Below, in pieces: positions 1-13,198 of a stretch of DNA of 64,000 bases. The DNA lies in assembly GCF_963678635.1 (NCBI RefSeq), contig NC_087063.1:56449504-56513503 (forward strand). The letters are read 5' to 3'. The stretch comes from Symsagittifera roscoffensis. Lineage: Eukaryota; Xenacoelomorpha; Acoela; Convolutidae. How positions within the stretch are numbered: position 1 is the first letter of the stretch; every line of letters begins with the position of its first letter. The notes beneath the pieces were generated by a model that was given only the letters and a program-made list of their open reading frames with translations, was not told the DNA's origin and did no database searches. The translations under genes were made by a program, and so were the position numbers.

Positions 1-2815
1 TACACTATCGTCCTAAGTTTTGAAGTGTCTCTGTGCATGTGGGCAAAAAACAAGGAGAAATTGGCATGAAGAAGTAGCACGGAAAGTTACAACTACAGCT
101 AATTTGAAAAAATATACGCTTTAACAAAAAAATACTTCCAGTTTTTTGGAATGGGATGTAAGCTAGCGTGAAACAAACTACCTGAAGGTTTAGGTCCGTT
201 CCAACACTTAAGCTAAACCGCACCGCAAAATGGTCCCCTGGATAATGAATTCAGCGGAACGACCGAGGTTGACTACTACCCACAATCCCAAAAGGGTTGA
301 GCTGGTGGTAATTATTCCGCACTGTATTCAGTTCCTTGCCCCCTCCTTGTCCATTGCTCTTAAGGCTGTCCCGGCTTTTCGATAAAAATGCAAAAGTTCC
401 CATTGTAATTTGTTTCAGATGACTATACGCCTAATTATAGAAGGCTTTGAATAAAAGCTAACAACCAAAGCAAAAAGAAAGTCACGAAAAGAAAGTATCT
501 AATTGCTGTCTCTAATTACAGTTCAACTTCCAACTAACTTCACAAAACGATTCTCTCTCTAGAGAATCCTATCTAATCAAGACACAGTAGCTCCACTCAA
601 AAACCCAGTTTGGCCTACAAACGTTTAAAGTGTCTCGATGGATCACTACACGTTTGAGGTGCTTTAATTGATGTTTTTGCAAGCTCCAAGAATGATTGTT
701 TCCACTCTGATGAAAACCAACTGTCTATTGTTTCTTCTATAAATGTCTTTTTACTCCGAGAACCAACTATTGGTTCACTAGCAAAAATTTTCCCTCTGAA
801 CAACTGAGAACCAACTATATTCTATCTCATTATCAACTGTTCTGACGTTTAAAGGCTCTCCGGCACTGTCCAAATCCTTATCTTTCCTTTCACTTAGATT
901 TAGTTGCTATCAGTCTTGGCAACCGCATAAATCACCTGTCCGCACATCTTTTTTGACTATATCCCTCCGCTGTCAACACTCCCACGTAGTAAGTTCGGTT
1001 TCTTTTATCAATCCCGTCACACTTATTAGATACCCGTTATGCGGTAGTTGTAACAATTTGACCAAGCAGAAGTAGTTTATACAATTTGATTTCCACTAAA
1101 ACCTTACCTCAATCAACTTCAGCCCTCGAGTTCATCTCATTTTCCAAACCATATTCCCAAGGTCTTTTTTTTTTACCATCCCAAGGTCCTTTTTAAATTA
1201 TCCCGTTACATTCCGACCCCCTGTGGATGTGGGGAAACCCTTCTCAAGGGTAGCTAATTCCTTAAAGTCATTGAAAACTTTGCTCTGTACTTAATTCCAA
1301 TCCCGTCTTCAAATTCGCTAATAGGGGTCAAATCAAATTAAGCTTAAAAGTCAAGTAATTTCTCTATTTTCAAACTCAGTTTCTCCCCAATTTCTGTTAA
1401 GGTAACCGGTCTATATCTCCAGGGTTTGGAGAGAATACGCCATTTTCCCTTGTTAATCTTGAGGTTTTCTAGGCAATTTTGGAGTCACAATGCCCAAAGG
1501 TCAATTTAAAGTCACCCAGGGGTCACCCGGGATCAAATTTCCATAATTTGGTTCAAAACTTTATAGTGGTCCTAAATACCAAGCTCCATCCATATCCCAT
1601 TAATACCTTACATTCTATCCCTTTTTTAAGGTCCTTTATCACTTTTCCCGGAAAAAGACTATAAACACCGGAAGGAGCCGCTCGATGCATTTTACTCAGA
1701 AGGGTTCTTTTTTCGGAGTTTATATCTTAAGTCTATTGCCGTAAAAAATCAGAATTTCCACCGTCATTGTTTTGCGTAAACTGCATTGTTCTGGTTTAAG
1801 GGGGTGTTTTTTTTTCAAGTGCTATTAGCATCTGAATCAACCGTTGGAAATGGCTCACTTTATAACACAAGGTTTATTTTGTAACTGTTCATCATCCCTC
1901 CGAGTTTCGGCTCCTTGTGTTTATTTGAAGCCGAGAAACGACATAAAGAAGTTAGGGTTGGGTTTGTTTGCTTAAGGCTTGAAACCAAGAGTGGGGTTCG
2001 TAGGGGTTCTGGGTTTCCAAACTTAAGCTTCCCTGAATTAGGTCTACAGCATAGTAAAATTTAAGCCCATTTCCACTGCTGGCTGCCGAGTTCTGATAGG
2101 GCCATTTACACTTACGGAGACGTTGTCACTTGCTCTCCATGTGTATGAGGGTCCCTCTATGTGTATGAAGGTCCCGTTTTTCGAATGCCAGGGTAAAATC
2201 ATCTCTAGCACCCCTATTTAAGCTTCATGGAGATAGCTTCCTGAGTTTTGATTTGGGTAGTTACGCTCATGTTACTATGGCTTTGCTATACTGCATGCAA
2301 GTCCCAAGGTAATACAATCTACGTTCAGTTCTTTTTGTCGAAAGTGTTTTAGGATTACCGATTCAACATAAAGAAAGCTCAAAACATTTTTAAACAAGTG
2401 AAAGCAATTCTTGAACCGTTTCACGAGATTGCAACTAAGCCTTTTTACAAAAAAATTGAGATTCAAAGTGAATTGAAGTAATAGTAGCAGGTTCAATTAT
2501 TGTATTCTAGTCGAAACTGAAACCTTATTTGGATTTGGACACTCATTACGAGGTCAAACTGTGCATTCTGTGCATTTTAAACGGACTCTGCAAGAGATCA
2601 AAGTCAGATTTGTTGCAAAACCCGCTACATTTCTACTTTTTTTGATTTTTTTTGCTGTTTTTGATTCCACAAGCAATTAGTTAAAGCATTGTACCGCTCA
2701 AAATTGCTCCAAATCAGGCAAATTTGCGGAACCGCAACTGTTTATGTGGAATCCAGAACAATTCATGGAATCTACAAACAAATAATAAGACATGAGTATA
2801 GTTACATTGAGCTGT
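1..2815. other. AT-rich DNA with no supported gene
   Basis: I see only short, stop-rich reading frames on both strands, with no family motif and no convincing splice structure. Small items present are a direct duplication of a 'tgtatga-ggtccc' phrase near 2,140-2,190 and a repeated 'catcccaaggtc' phrase near 1,150-1,190. Nothing here supports a gene, RNA or mobile element. Confidence 0.6.
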
Positions 2816-2816
2816 T

Positions 2817-2985
2817 GCGGAATCCGCAATTGCAAGCGGAATCCGCAAATTGTGAGTGGAATCCGTAAACTGTAAGTGGAATCCGCAAATTGTAGAGGGG
2901 AACCCTCGTTTTGTTTGCGGAATCCACTTATGTTTGTGGATTCCACTTACAAATTGCGGAGTCCACTTACACTTGCGGAATCGAG
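2817..2985. repeat. ~20-bp minisatellite with opposed halves
   Basis: A unit of the form 'agtggaatccgcaaattg' repeats about every 20 bp. The left half (to about 2,900) reads in one orientation and the right half (2,915-2,980) reads as the reverse complement, so the tract can fold on itself: 2,868-2,892 is nearly complementary to 2,946-2,970. Scattered half-units continue to about 3,095. Reading frames here on both strands simply follow the repeat and are not genes. Confidence 0.75.
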
Positions 2986-3129
2986 AACAACTAGCTATAA
3001 TTGCGTGTTGCGGAGTCCTCAACAAAACAATTGTGCAGACAAAGTTTACATTACAGCTATTTGTATGTGGAATCCACGAAACTATCGTAAGAGGAATCCA
3101 GCAACAATGAACTTTAGAGTCGCGCTAAA

Positions 3130-4475
3130 AATATGATATGTTAACTCTTGCCAATCTGAATTGTGTTTCCTTATCATGTGCTGGTGTCAGAGCTAAAGGT
3201 TTTGTCCCATTAATTGAAAAATTAATCTATCGTTGACATCTTTGTTTTGCTTGTATGTTTCGTTCAAACCTTTCAGCGGCTACATCCATGTGAATTGTTA
3301 TATCAAACTTTTTGGACCATCGTCTTTCTGCAGCTGATAAAGTTTCATGGATTTTTTTCTTTCATTTAGGCAGTTTGGCGGACGGCATTTTCTATGACTA
3401 ATATGATCCCGACCGTCGGCGAAATTTCGTCTCTTATCATAGCTGAAATTTGAGTCAGTATTGGTTGGACGTTGCCCTAATGAGAAAATTATTTTATTCT
3501 GAAGAGATATCCAGAACGCGTTTGCAGTTTGCTTCAAATCAACTCCCGAAATTGTCATCGTAGACAATTGATTTGGATTAGCCCTTCTGTTGTAAATTCA
3601 AATCAAGCCATTGGATTTTTGGCTATAGGGTCATTTGGGTAAGGTAAAATGATATTTGATGCCAACTCCCAGACAGCCCCAAATCTTATGCAAACTGTGG
3701 AGAACGCTTGAGGAACAATAACTCTGGCGCAGGGAGTGAAAGCAGCACCAAATTTTGTGAAGCGGTTACATCTTTGTATTCAAGAAAAGGCGGATATTTC
3801 CAACAGTTTTTATAAATCTTATGTACAAGTTCAAAAATCTTAATCTGTTATATAATAAAAGTAAAAGGAACCAGTTAAATCCAATATTCCTTTTAAAAGT
3901 TATAGACGTTTCAAAAAAAACATTCTAACTGGTAGAATTCCGTAAGTATTAGTTTTTCAATTCATATATATAAGATAAACCCAACATTAATAACATTTTC
4001 TTGAAAAAATCATAATGAAAAAATTATGCACCATCAAACAGTAAAATTTTCTTATGATATAGTCTGTTATATTATGATTTTTTAGCTTAACTTCTTTTCC
4101 CTTACGAAACAATTTAGTTAGAAATTCTCTCTCTATACCGTTACAAAAGGCAAACTACAGGTTTTGAAATCGAAGTTTTTGTCCTTGCAATCTATTGCAT
4201 TGATAAATGTGGATTTTGAAGTTTCTGATTTTTCACGTGTTTTGCCTTTATTTTCGATTTGGTCCGAAGAATTTAGTTGTCTTAGCCTCGTAAAAAATGA
4301 CTTTTACAGGAAATGACCATTTTGCTACTTATACAGGAAAACACATCTTTCCCCTTTGAAACATCAATTTATACGATACACCCGGATATTCATCTCGTTA
4401 ACCCAACTGAAATTTCGTTTATAACTTGCAACACTCTTCAATTACTTTTTCTACTGTTACTTTACTAGAAGAACA
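3130..4475. other. AT-rich DNA, no supported feature
   Basis: Homopolymer-rich, stop-rich sequence on both strands. No repeat family or protein motif recognised. Confidence 0.5.
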
Positions 4476-4479
4476 AAAA

Positions 4480-4650
4480 ATGAACACCCCACCCCCACCT
4501 GAATACCCCACTCCCCCACCTGAACACCCCCACCTGAACACCCCCACCTGAACAAACCCCCCACCTGAACACCACATACCCACCTGAACACCACCTACCC
4601 CACCCCCTCCAGCCCCACCTGAAAATCCCCCCACCTGAACCCCACTCCCA
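4480..4650. repeat. C-rich ~14-bp minisatellite
   Basis: Repeats of 'cccacctgaaca' with C-tract length variation, giving a period near 14 bp, on an otherwise AT-rich background. The minus-strand reading frame through it is a glycine/valine-rich artefact of the repeat. Confidence 0.85.
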
Positions 4651-4861
4651 ATTTGTGAAGTTACGTTGGGGGGGAGGGGGGTTGTTGTGAATGGGCAAAC
4701 GGTTGGGGGGTAATGTTGAGTAACATAAGAAAGTAACAAAAATATCAAAGTTACGTAGAAAAAAATTAAATTGAACAACAAGTAACCAATGTAACCAACT
4801 TTAGTTTATAGCGTAGAAAAGACTTTATGTGCGTTAAAGTTAGCATCTCAGTAAAGTGGAA

Positions 4862-5034
4862 AAAAAATCGATTATAATTTAGTTTCATTGTCAGTGTCCA
4901 CAAAAGAGAAAAAACCTTGATTTTAATTGATAAAAAAATGATTTTGTTGCCTCGAAAAATACTAATATTATATTCGATTTGTTTTTCTTTTTGTGGAAAC
5001 ACTGACAAGGAAACTCAGTTATAATCGATTTTTA
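4862..5034. mobile_element. MITE-like foldback element (~170 bp)
   Basis: The first about 53 bp and the last about 54 bp are imperfect inverted repeats: the left arm begins 'aaatcgattataatttag' and the right arm ends 'cagttataatcgattttt'. Both arms share an internal 'gtcagtg-ccacaaaa' block. A central AT-rich loop of about 65 bp separates them. Such a structure fits a small non-autonomous DNA transposon or foldback. No clear target-site duplication was identified. Related 'ataatcgatta' motifs recur near 22,497, 22,556 and 25,807, so copies may be dispersed. Confidence 0.7.
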
Positions 5035-5436
5035 TTCATGGAACTCCAATGCGTGTGTTAACTGTTTTCTCGCATTTTTCTCCTAAAAAAGTTATGAGGC
5101 ACATTTTGATGTAATAACATGATTAAGTTTAAAAGAAACCAAACAGCTCGTATCAGGGCGAAGCCATGAATTTTCGGAATGCCCCTCTATGAACAAAGAA
5201 TGAGTCATAAATAAAATAAACTCAAAAATTGCTAAAACTAGAAAAAAATGGTTAAAAAAATTTACTCGTACAAATTATAAAGCAGAGCGTTTAATTAACG
5301 TCTTGCAACATATAACTTGTTACGAAAAGATTGTCTCAAACTGAATTATAACTATTTTACTAGCCAGATTACATCGCCATTCACGCGTTAATAAGAGAAA
5401 AAGTACCTCGCGTTGATTGTTTCAAGTTAGCCAAAC

Positions 5437-5760
5437 TTGCAATTTTCAAACCGCCATATCCTTACTAGTAGCTATCACATGGTGAATAAATTTTGGAATT
5501 GAGCTCTCGCGTGGTACGTTGTTTCCAGAAGATAAAAAAAAATTGCCATAAAAATTCGAAGTGTTTGCAAAATTCAAAATTACAAAGAAGAATTTCAAAC
5601 CGCCATATCTTTACTAGAAACCGTCACAAGGTGAATATAAATTTCAAGTAAAGTAAAACTTAAAGTGAAACAAATATCTCTGAGGTACGTTGTTTTCAGA
5701 AGATAGAAGATTTTCCATAAAAAAGCTAGTGAAAATTCGAAGTGTTTCTGGCAAAAAACC
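5437..5760. repeat. Direct duplication of ~150 bp
   Basis: Two copies of one unit (about 5,437-5,580 and 5,590-5,760) share, in order, 'tttcaaaccgccatatc', 'ttactag', 'ggtacgttgtttcagaaga' with small differences, and 'aaaattcgaagtgttt'. Short indels separate the copies. No coding function is evident. Confidence 0.75.
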
Positions 5761-6319
5761 ACCCGAGTTCAAATTTTCCAACCTGCCTTCAGAATTTAAA
5801 ATCAAATTAAAAGAGCCAATATCAAGACTGATCGTATATCAGGGAAATGCTGTGAATGTTCTGACTGCATGTTAACTCATATCGATTAGTGAAAAAAAGG
5901 AAAAATATTGAAATACTATAAAATTTGGACAATATCAAAGATCAAGCATGAAAAATTAAGTCGTACAAAAAACTCCTTTAGTCGAAACAATATAGTTTGA
6001 AACAATTTTGAAGAATAATTTTGTTGTTTCGCGCATTATGAAGCGCATTAATTAGACCAAAGGATGGCCAAAAATGCAACTTTCAAACTCCGAACTTTGC
6101 AAAAAATGACTGGAGGTAAAATGCCTTTTACCTTCGACTTTAGGGAGTCGATATCTTCAAGGGGGTATGAAATTTTTGTTAGAAACTACAATTTGGATCG
6201 CCGAAAGTTGATTGAAAAAAAAACACTTCAAGCACATATATTCCGTTTCCGTTGAAAGTCGGAGCAATAACAACTAGTTTTGTTTTTACGCAACTTCCTT
6301 AAAAACCCGGGTTGACCAA

Positions 6320-6630
6320 AAATGCTTATCATACAATTTTCATATAAAAAAGCGTATCCTACAATTTTATACAGTTTCATAGACTCAGAAAATTGTAAGA
6401 AAAACTCTCGGATAATCATTTTTTCAAATATGGAAGTTGTAGGATAAACATTTTTTCATATATGGAAATTATAAGATAAGCATTTCATCATATATGGAAA
6501 TTGTAGAATAAACATTTTTCATAAATGGAAATTATCAGATAAGCGTTTTACCATATATGGAAACTGTAAGATAAGCTTCTTTTTATATATGGAAATTGTT
6601 CGATAAGCATTTTTTTCATGCATTTTTAAT
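6320..6630. repeat. 32-bp repeat array with an orientation switch
   Basis: Six consecutive units of 'atatggaaattgtaagata' plus a T-rich tail run from about 6,428 to 6,620 at a 32-bp step. Immediately left (6,325-6,375) two units of the same family lie in reverse orientation, so the array is a potential hairpin. One unit contains a perfect CCATATATGG box (about 6,551). It abuts the satellite array that begins near 6,795. Confidence 0.75.
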
Positions 6631-6794
6631 TGAAAAGACAATAATTCCCAACTTGGTTGAATCAAATCCTTCCCAACTTGCTTTCAAGTCTTGAAAGTGA
6701 CATTAGACTATATGACTCATTTCCGACGTCGACAGCTAAGATTCATCATTTTGAGTTTTTATTTTTCAAACGACGTCAACAGTTTTGTGTTCCC

Positions 6795-9700
6795 AAAGAA
6801 ATTTTGGTAGTTTACCACAAGGAAACTACCAATTTGTGACGACAACATTTTTCGGACAAAAAAACACCAAAGCGCAAATTCGCTTCTGAAACGACCACTA
6901 ACCCAGTAGAATTGATGAATGGAACATCAATGAACACATCAAGACGATTTAACAAGCCACACAATGTCCTGAAAAATGAAAAAAATTGTACCACAAAAAA
7001 TCGCATCAAGGATGAACACACAAAAAAACGTATTTCAGAAACATTGAGACCAAAATCAAAAATTTACTACTCCTATGAACCTTCAGCACTACCACAACAA
7101 AATAACAACCCAAAAACCCATCGCTATGTATTTCAAAGAAGTCAAAACTGAAGAAATATTCAGTAGCCAAGACCAGAAGCTAGTGGAAACCAATTGTGAC
7201 AACTTAATTGAGACAAAAACAATCCAGCGCAAATTCGCTAGTGCAATGACCATTACACCAGTAGAATTGAATAAATGAAAAAAAATGAGCACATCAAAAC
7301 AATAATATCAGCCAGACGCTGTGATCAAAAATGGAAAAACTCGGAACAAGAAAAACCGCATCACTGATAGACACATAAAAAGCCATGATTCCACAGAAAA
7401 AAACTGAAATAAAAAATTAGGCACTCCCAGGTACCATTGACATGTGAACAAGGCATTATCGACACTAAAAATGAAAAACATGAAAAATTTGAAAAATGAA
7501 AAAAAATGTACCACAAAAAATTGCATCAAGGATGAACACAGAAAAAAACGTATTTCAGAAACATTGAGACCAAAATAAAAAAATTACTACTCCTATGAAC
7601 CTTCAGCATTACCACAACAAAATAACAATCCAAAAACCCATCGCTGTGTATTTCAAAGAAGTCAAAACTGAAGAAATATTCAGTAGCCAAGACCAGAAGC
7701 TAGTGGAAACTACCAATTTGTGACAACTTTATTGAGACAAAAACACTCCAGCACAAATTCACCTGTTCAACGACCACTACCCCAGTAGAACCGAACAAAT
7801 GAATAAAAATGAGCACATCGAAAAGATAATATCAGCCAGACACTGTGATCAAAAATGGAAAAACTCGGAACGAGAAAAACCGCATCACTGATAGACACAT
7901 AAAAAGCCATGATTCCACAGAAAAAAACTGAAATCAAAAATTAGGCACTCCCAGGTACCATTGACATGTGAACAAGGCATTATCGACACTAAAAGGGCAG
8001 CTCTGTCCTTCAAATTTTTGAAAACTCAAGTAATGTCTGGTAGTCAAGACCAAAAAAAGAAAAACTGCCAGTACTGTGACGACATTTTTTTTTCGGACAA
8101 AAACCGCCAAAGCGCAAATTCGCTTCTGCAACGATCGCTAACCCAGCAGAAATGATGAACGGAACAACAATGAACACATCAAGATGACTTTACTAGCCAC
8201 ACACTGCCATGAAAAAAGAAAAAAAGTACCACAAAAAAATGCATCAAGGATGAACACAAAAAAAGACATATTTCAGAAAATTAGGTCCAAAATCAAAAAT
8301 TTAGTTTTCCAATGGATCTTCAGCATTACCACAACCAATAAATTAACAATCCAAAAAATGTCGCTATGTATTTCAAAGATGTCAAAACTGAAGAAATATT
8401 TAGTAGTCAAGACCAGAAGCTAGTGGAAACTACCAATTTGTGACAACTTTATTGAGACAAAAAAACAATCCAGCGCAAATTCGCTAGTGCAATGACCACT
8501 AATGTAGTAGAATTGAATAAATGAATAGAAATGAGCACATCAAAACAATAATATCAGCCAGACTTTTCCAATGGATCTTCAGCATTACCACAACCAATAA
8601 ATTAACAATCCAAAAAATGTCGCTATGTATTTCAAAGATGTCAAAACTGAAGAAATATTTAGTAGTCAAGACCAGAAGCTAGTGGAAACTACCAATTTGT
8701 GACAACTTTATTGAGACAAAAAAACAAACCAGCGCAAATTCGCTAGTGCAATGACCACTAATGTAGTAGAATTGAATAAATGAATAGAAATGAGCACATC
8801 AAAACAATAATATCAGCCAGACACTGTGATCAAAAATGGAAAAACCGCATCACTGAGAGACACATAAAAAGCCATGATTCCACAGAAAAAAACTGAAATC
8901 AAAAATTAAGCACTCCCATGTACCATTGACAAGCGAAAAATCCATTATCGACACTAAAAGGGAAGCACTGTCTATCAAATTTTTGAAAACTCAAGGAATG
9001 TCTGGTAGTCAAGACCAAAAAGGAGGAGAAACTGGCAGTACTGTGACGACAAATTTTTTTGGACAAAAATTTTGCCACAGCACAAATTTGCTTCTGCAAG
9101 GATCGCTAACCCAGCAGAACTGATGAATGGAACAAGAATGAGCACATCAAGATAACTTTACTAGCCACATACTGCCATGAAAAAAGAAAAAAAAGTACCA
9201 TAAAAAATCGCATCAAGGATGAACACAAAAAAAGACATTTCAGAAAAATTAGGTCCAAAATCAAAAACTTAGTTTTCCCATGGACCTTCAGAATTACTAC
9301 ATCAAATTAACAAACCAAAAAACGTCGCTGTGTATTTCAAAGATGTCAAAACTGAAGAAACATTCAGTAGCCAAGACCAGAAGCTAGTGGAAACTACAAA
9401 CTTGTGACAATTTTTTTGAGACAAACACACTCCAGCGCAAAGTCGCTAGTGCAACGACTCCTACCCCAGTAGAATTGAATAAATGAAAAAAGTGAGCAAA
9501 TGAAAACGATAATATCAGCAAGACATTGTGATCAAAAAAGCAATAAGTTGTAACCAGAAAAACCGCATCACTCATAGACACATAAAAAGACCTTTTTCAG
9601 AAACATAAAAACCGAAATCAAAACCCAGAATTCCCATGAGCCATCAGCATCTCCACAACGCATTAGTAATCCAAAAAGGCGTCGCTGTGCATTTCAAAGA

Positions 9701-12700
9701 TGTGAAAACCGAAGAAACATTCAGTAGCCAAGACCAGAAGCTAGTGGAAACTACCAATTTGTGACGACAACTTTTTTCGGACAAAAACTCACCACAGCGC
9801 AAATCCTCTTCTGCAACGATCACTAACCTAGCAGAAATGATGAACGGAACAACAATGAACACATCAAGATGACTTTACTAGCCATACAATGCCTTGAAAA
9901 AGGAAAAAAAAGTACCACACAAAATGGCATCAAGGATGAACACAAAAAAGACATATTTCAGAAAATTAGGTTCAAAATCAAAAACTTAGTACTCCCATGG
10001 ACCTTCAGCATTACCCCAACAAAATAACAATCTAAAAATGGTCGCTGTGTATTTCAAAGATGTCAAAACTGAAGAAACATTCAGTAGCCAAGACCAGAAG
10101 CTAGTGGAAACTACCAATTTGTGACGACAACTTTTTTCGGACAAAAACTCACCACAGCGCAAATCCTCTTCTGCAACGATCACTAACCCAGCAGAAATGA
10201 TGAACGGAACAACAATGAGCACATCAAGATGAATTTGCTAGCCACACACTACCCTGAAAATTGAAAAAAAATTGAACCACAAAAAATTGCAACAAGGATG
10301 AACACAAAATAAGACATATGTCAGTAGCACTAAGTCTAAAATCAAAAAATTAGTACTCCCATGAATTTTCAGCCTTACCACAACAAATTAACAACCCAAA
10401 GAACGTCGCTGTCTTTTTCAAAGATGTCAAAACTGAAGCAACACTCAGTAGCCAAGACCAGAAGCTAGTAGAAACGACCAATTTGTGACAACTTTATTGA
10501 GGCAAAAACACTCCAGCGCATATTCGCTAGTGCAACGATCACTGCGTCAGTAAAATTGAATAAATGAATAAAAAGGAGCAGATCAAAATGATAATATCAA
10601 CCAGACACTATGATCAAAATGGGAAAAACTTGTAACGAGAAAAACCGCATCACTGATAGACACAAAAAAAGCCATGATTCCACAGAAAAAAAAACGGAAA
10701 TCAAAAATTAAGCACTCACAGGTACCATCGACAAGTACACAAGGCATTACCAACCCGAAAAGGCAACTCGACTTTTCAAACTTGTGAAAATTCAAGGAAT
10801 GTCTGGTAGTCAAGACCAAAAAGAAAGAAAGACTGTCAGCTCTGTGACGACAATTTTTATCGGACAAAAATTCACCACAGCGCAAAATCGGTTCTGCATT
10901 GATCGCTAATCTAGTATAGTTTGTCAGTGGAACAGCAATGAACATATCAAGATCACTATATAGGCCACAAACGGTCCTGAAAAAATAAAAACTTGTACCA
11001 AAAAAAATCGCATCAAGGATGAACACAAATAAAGACATATTTCAGAAACATAAAGTGCAAAATCAAAAACTTAGACTATCATGAGCCTTCAACATATCGA
11101 AAACGCATTGATAACCCAAAAAAGCGTCGCTGTATAGCTCAAAGATGACAAAACTGAAGAAACATTCAGTAGCCAAGACCAGAAGCTAGTGGAAACGATC
11201 AAAATATGACAACTTCATTGATACAAAAACACTCCAGCGCAGATTCGCTAGTGCAACGACCACTACCTTAGTAGACTTGAATAAATGAAAAAAATTGAGC
11301 AGATGAAAACGATAATATCAGCCAGACACTGTGATCAAAAACGGAAAAAAAACTGTAATGAGAAAAACCGCATGACTGATAGACACATAAAAAGCCATAA
11401 TTCCACAGAAAAAAAAACTGAAATAAAAAATTAAGCACTCCCAGTGACCATTGACAAGTAAACAATGCATTATTGACCACAAAAGGCAGCTCTGTTTTTC
11501 AAATTTATGAAAACTCAAGTAATGTCTGGTACTGAAACCAAATGAAAGAATAACTTCCAGTACAAGGACGAAAATTTTTTCCGACAAAAAATCACCACAG
11601 CGCAAATTCGGTAGTGCAATGACCATACACCACTAGAATTGAATAAACGAATAAAAATGAGCACATCAAAATCATAATATCAGCCAGACACTGTTATCGA
11701 AAATGGGATAACTTGTAACGAGAAAAACCGCATCACTGATAGACACATAAAAAGCCATGATTCCACAGAAAAAAAACTGAAATAAATAAATAAGCACTCC
11801 CAGAATCATTGACAAGTCACAAATGCATTTCCACACTAAAAGGGCAGCTCTGTCTCTCAATTTTTGAAAACTCAAGGAATGTCTGGTAGTCAAGCCCAAA
11901 AAGAAAGAAAAAATGCCAGTACTGTGAAGACAACTTTTTTTCGGACAAAAAATCACCACAGCGCAAACTCGCTTCTTCAACGATCGCTAACTCAGTAGAA
12001 TTGATGAATGGAACAACAGTGAATACATCAAGATGACTTAACTAGCCACACAAGTTCCTGAAAAAATAAAAAATTTCTACCACAAAGATCGCATCAAGGA
12101 TGAACACAAAAAAAATCATATTTCAGAAACATAAAGACCAAAATCAAAAACAGAGTACTCCGATTAACTTTCAGCATACCAACAACGCACTAACACGCCG
12201 AAAAAACCTTAGCTGTATAGTTCAAAGATGTGAAAACTGAAGAAACATTCAGTAACCAGAAGCTAGTGGAAACGACCAATATGTGACAACTTTCTTGAGA
12301 CAAAAACACTCCAGCGCAGATTCGCTGGTGCAACGACCACTGCCCCAGTAGAATTGAATAAATGAATAAAAAATAGCACATCGAAATGATAATATCAGCC
12401 AGACACTGTGATCGAAAATGGAATAACTTGTAACGAGAAAAACCGCATCACTGATAGACAAACAAAAAGCCATGATTCCACAAAAAAAAACTGAAATAAA
12501 AAAACTAAGCACTTCCAGTGACCATTGACAAGTAAACAATGCATTATGGACCGCAAAAAGGCAGCTCTATTTTTCAAATTTATGAAAACTCAAGTAATGT
12601 CTGTAAGTGAAACCAAAAGAAAGAAAAACTGCCAGTACAGTGACGACGACTTTTTTCGGATGAAAAATCACCACAGCGCAAATTCGATTCAACAAAAATT

Positions 12701-13198
12701 AGCTAATCTAGTAGAACTGATGAATGGAACAACAATGGATACATCAAGATGACTTAACTAGCCACACATGGTTCTGAAAACTTTTAAAAAATTGTACCAC
12801 AAAAAATTGCATCAAGAATGAACACAAAAAAAGGCATATTCCAGAAACACCAATACCAAAACCAAACCCAGAACTCCCATGAACCGTCATCAGAATCACA
12901 GCGCGTTAACAACCAAAAAAAGCGTCGCTGTGTATTTCAGAGATGTGAAAACTGAAGAAACATTCAGTAACCAAGACCAGAAGCTAGTGGAAACTACCAA
13001 TTGGTGATAACTTTATAGAGACAAAACACTCGACCGCAATTTCACTAATGCAACGACTACTACCCAGTAGAATTGAACAAATTAAAAAAAATTGAGCACA
13101 TCAAAATGATAATATTAGCCAGACACTGTGATCAAAAATGGAAAACCTTGTGACAAAAAAAACCGCATCACTGATAGACACATTCCACAGAAAAAATC
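6795..13198. repeat. Satellite array, ~360-bp monomers in two types
   Basis: An anchor phrase ('cagtagccaagaccagaag' or its variant 'ggtagtcaagaccaaaaag') recurs near 7,161, 7,681, 8,039, 8,401, 8,660, 9,004, 9,365, 9,722, 10,082, 10,446, 10,805, 11,167, 11,528, 11,885, 12,250, 12,602 and 12,965, mostly 357-365 bp apart. Two diverged monomer types exist. One carries 'aatatcagccagacactgtg' and 'ccgcatcactgatagacac'; the other carries 'gcatcaaggatgaacacaa' and 'tcgctgtgtatttcaaag'. They often alternate, giving a 720-bp dimer, with hybrids and breaks in phase. Exceptions are a 520-bp step at 7.2-7.7 kb and an extra 260-bp copy at 8.40-8.66 kb. The array stops abruptly at about 13,198 against retroelement sequence. 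Reading frames up to 151 codons inside it are by-products. Confidence 0.92.
8300..8830. repeat. Local ~260-bp tandem duplication inside the satellite
   Basis: The block starting 'ttttccaatggatcttcag' (about 8,306) is repeated from about 8,566, together with the following 'aatgtcgctatgtatttc' and anchor phrases. The copies are nearly identical, so this duplication is much younger than the divergence between monomers. It explains the short 260-bp anchor step at 8,401-8,660. Confidence 0.85.

Noticed and set aside
2698-3136. Overlapping cysteine-rich frames on both strands that look like metal-binding proteins
   Set aside because: They mirror the 20-bp repeat tract and exist on both strands equally.
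4419-4781. Gly/Val-rich 120-codon minus-strand frame
   Set aside because: Direct translation of the C-rich 14-bp minisatellite.
10583-11038. 151-codon hydrophobic minus-strand frame in the satellite
   Set aside because: It follows satellite monomers and is not kept in neighbouring monomers; A/T-rich satellites read antisense give Phe/Leu/Ser-rich frames.
6795-13198. CRISPR-like array
   Set aside because: Unit length of about 360 bp, diverging monomers and eukaryotic context; there are no short identical repeats with unique spacers and no cas genes.
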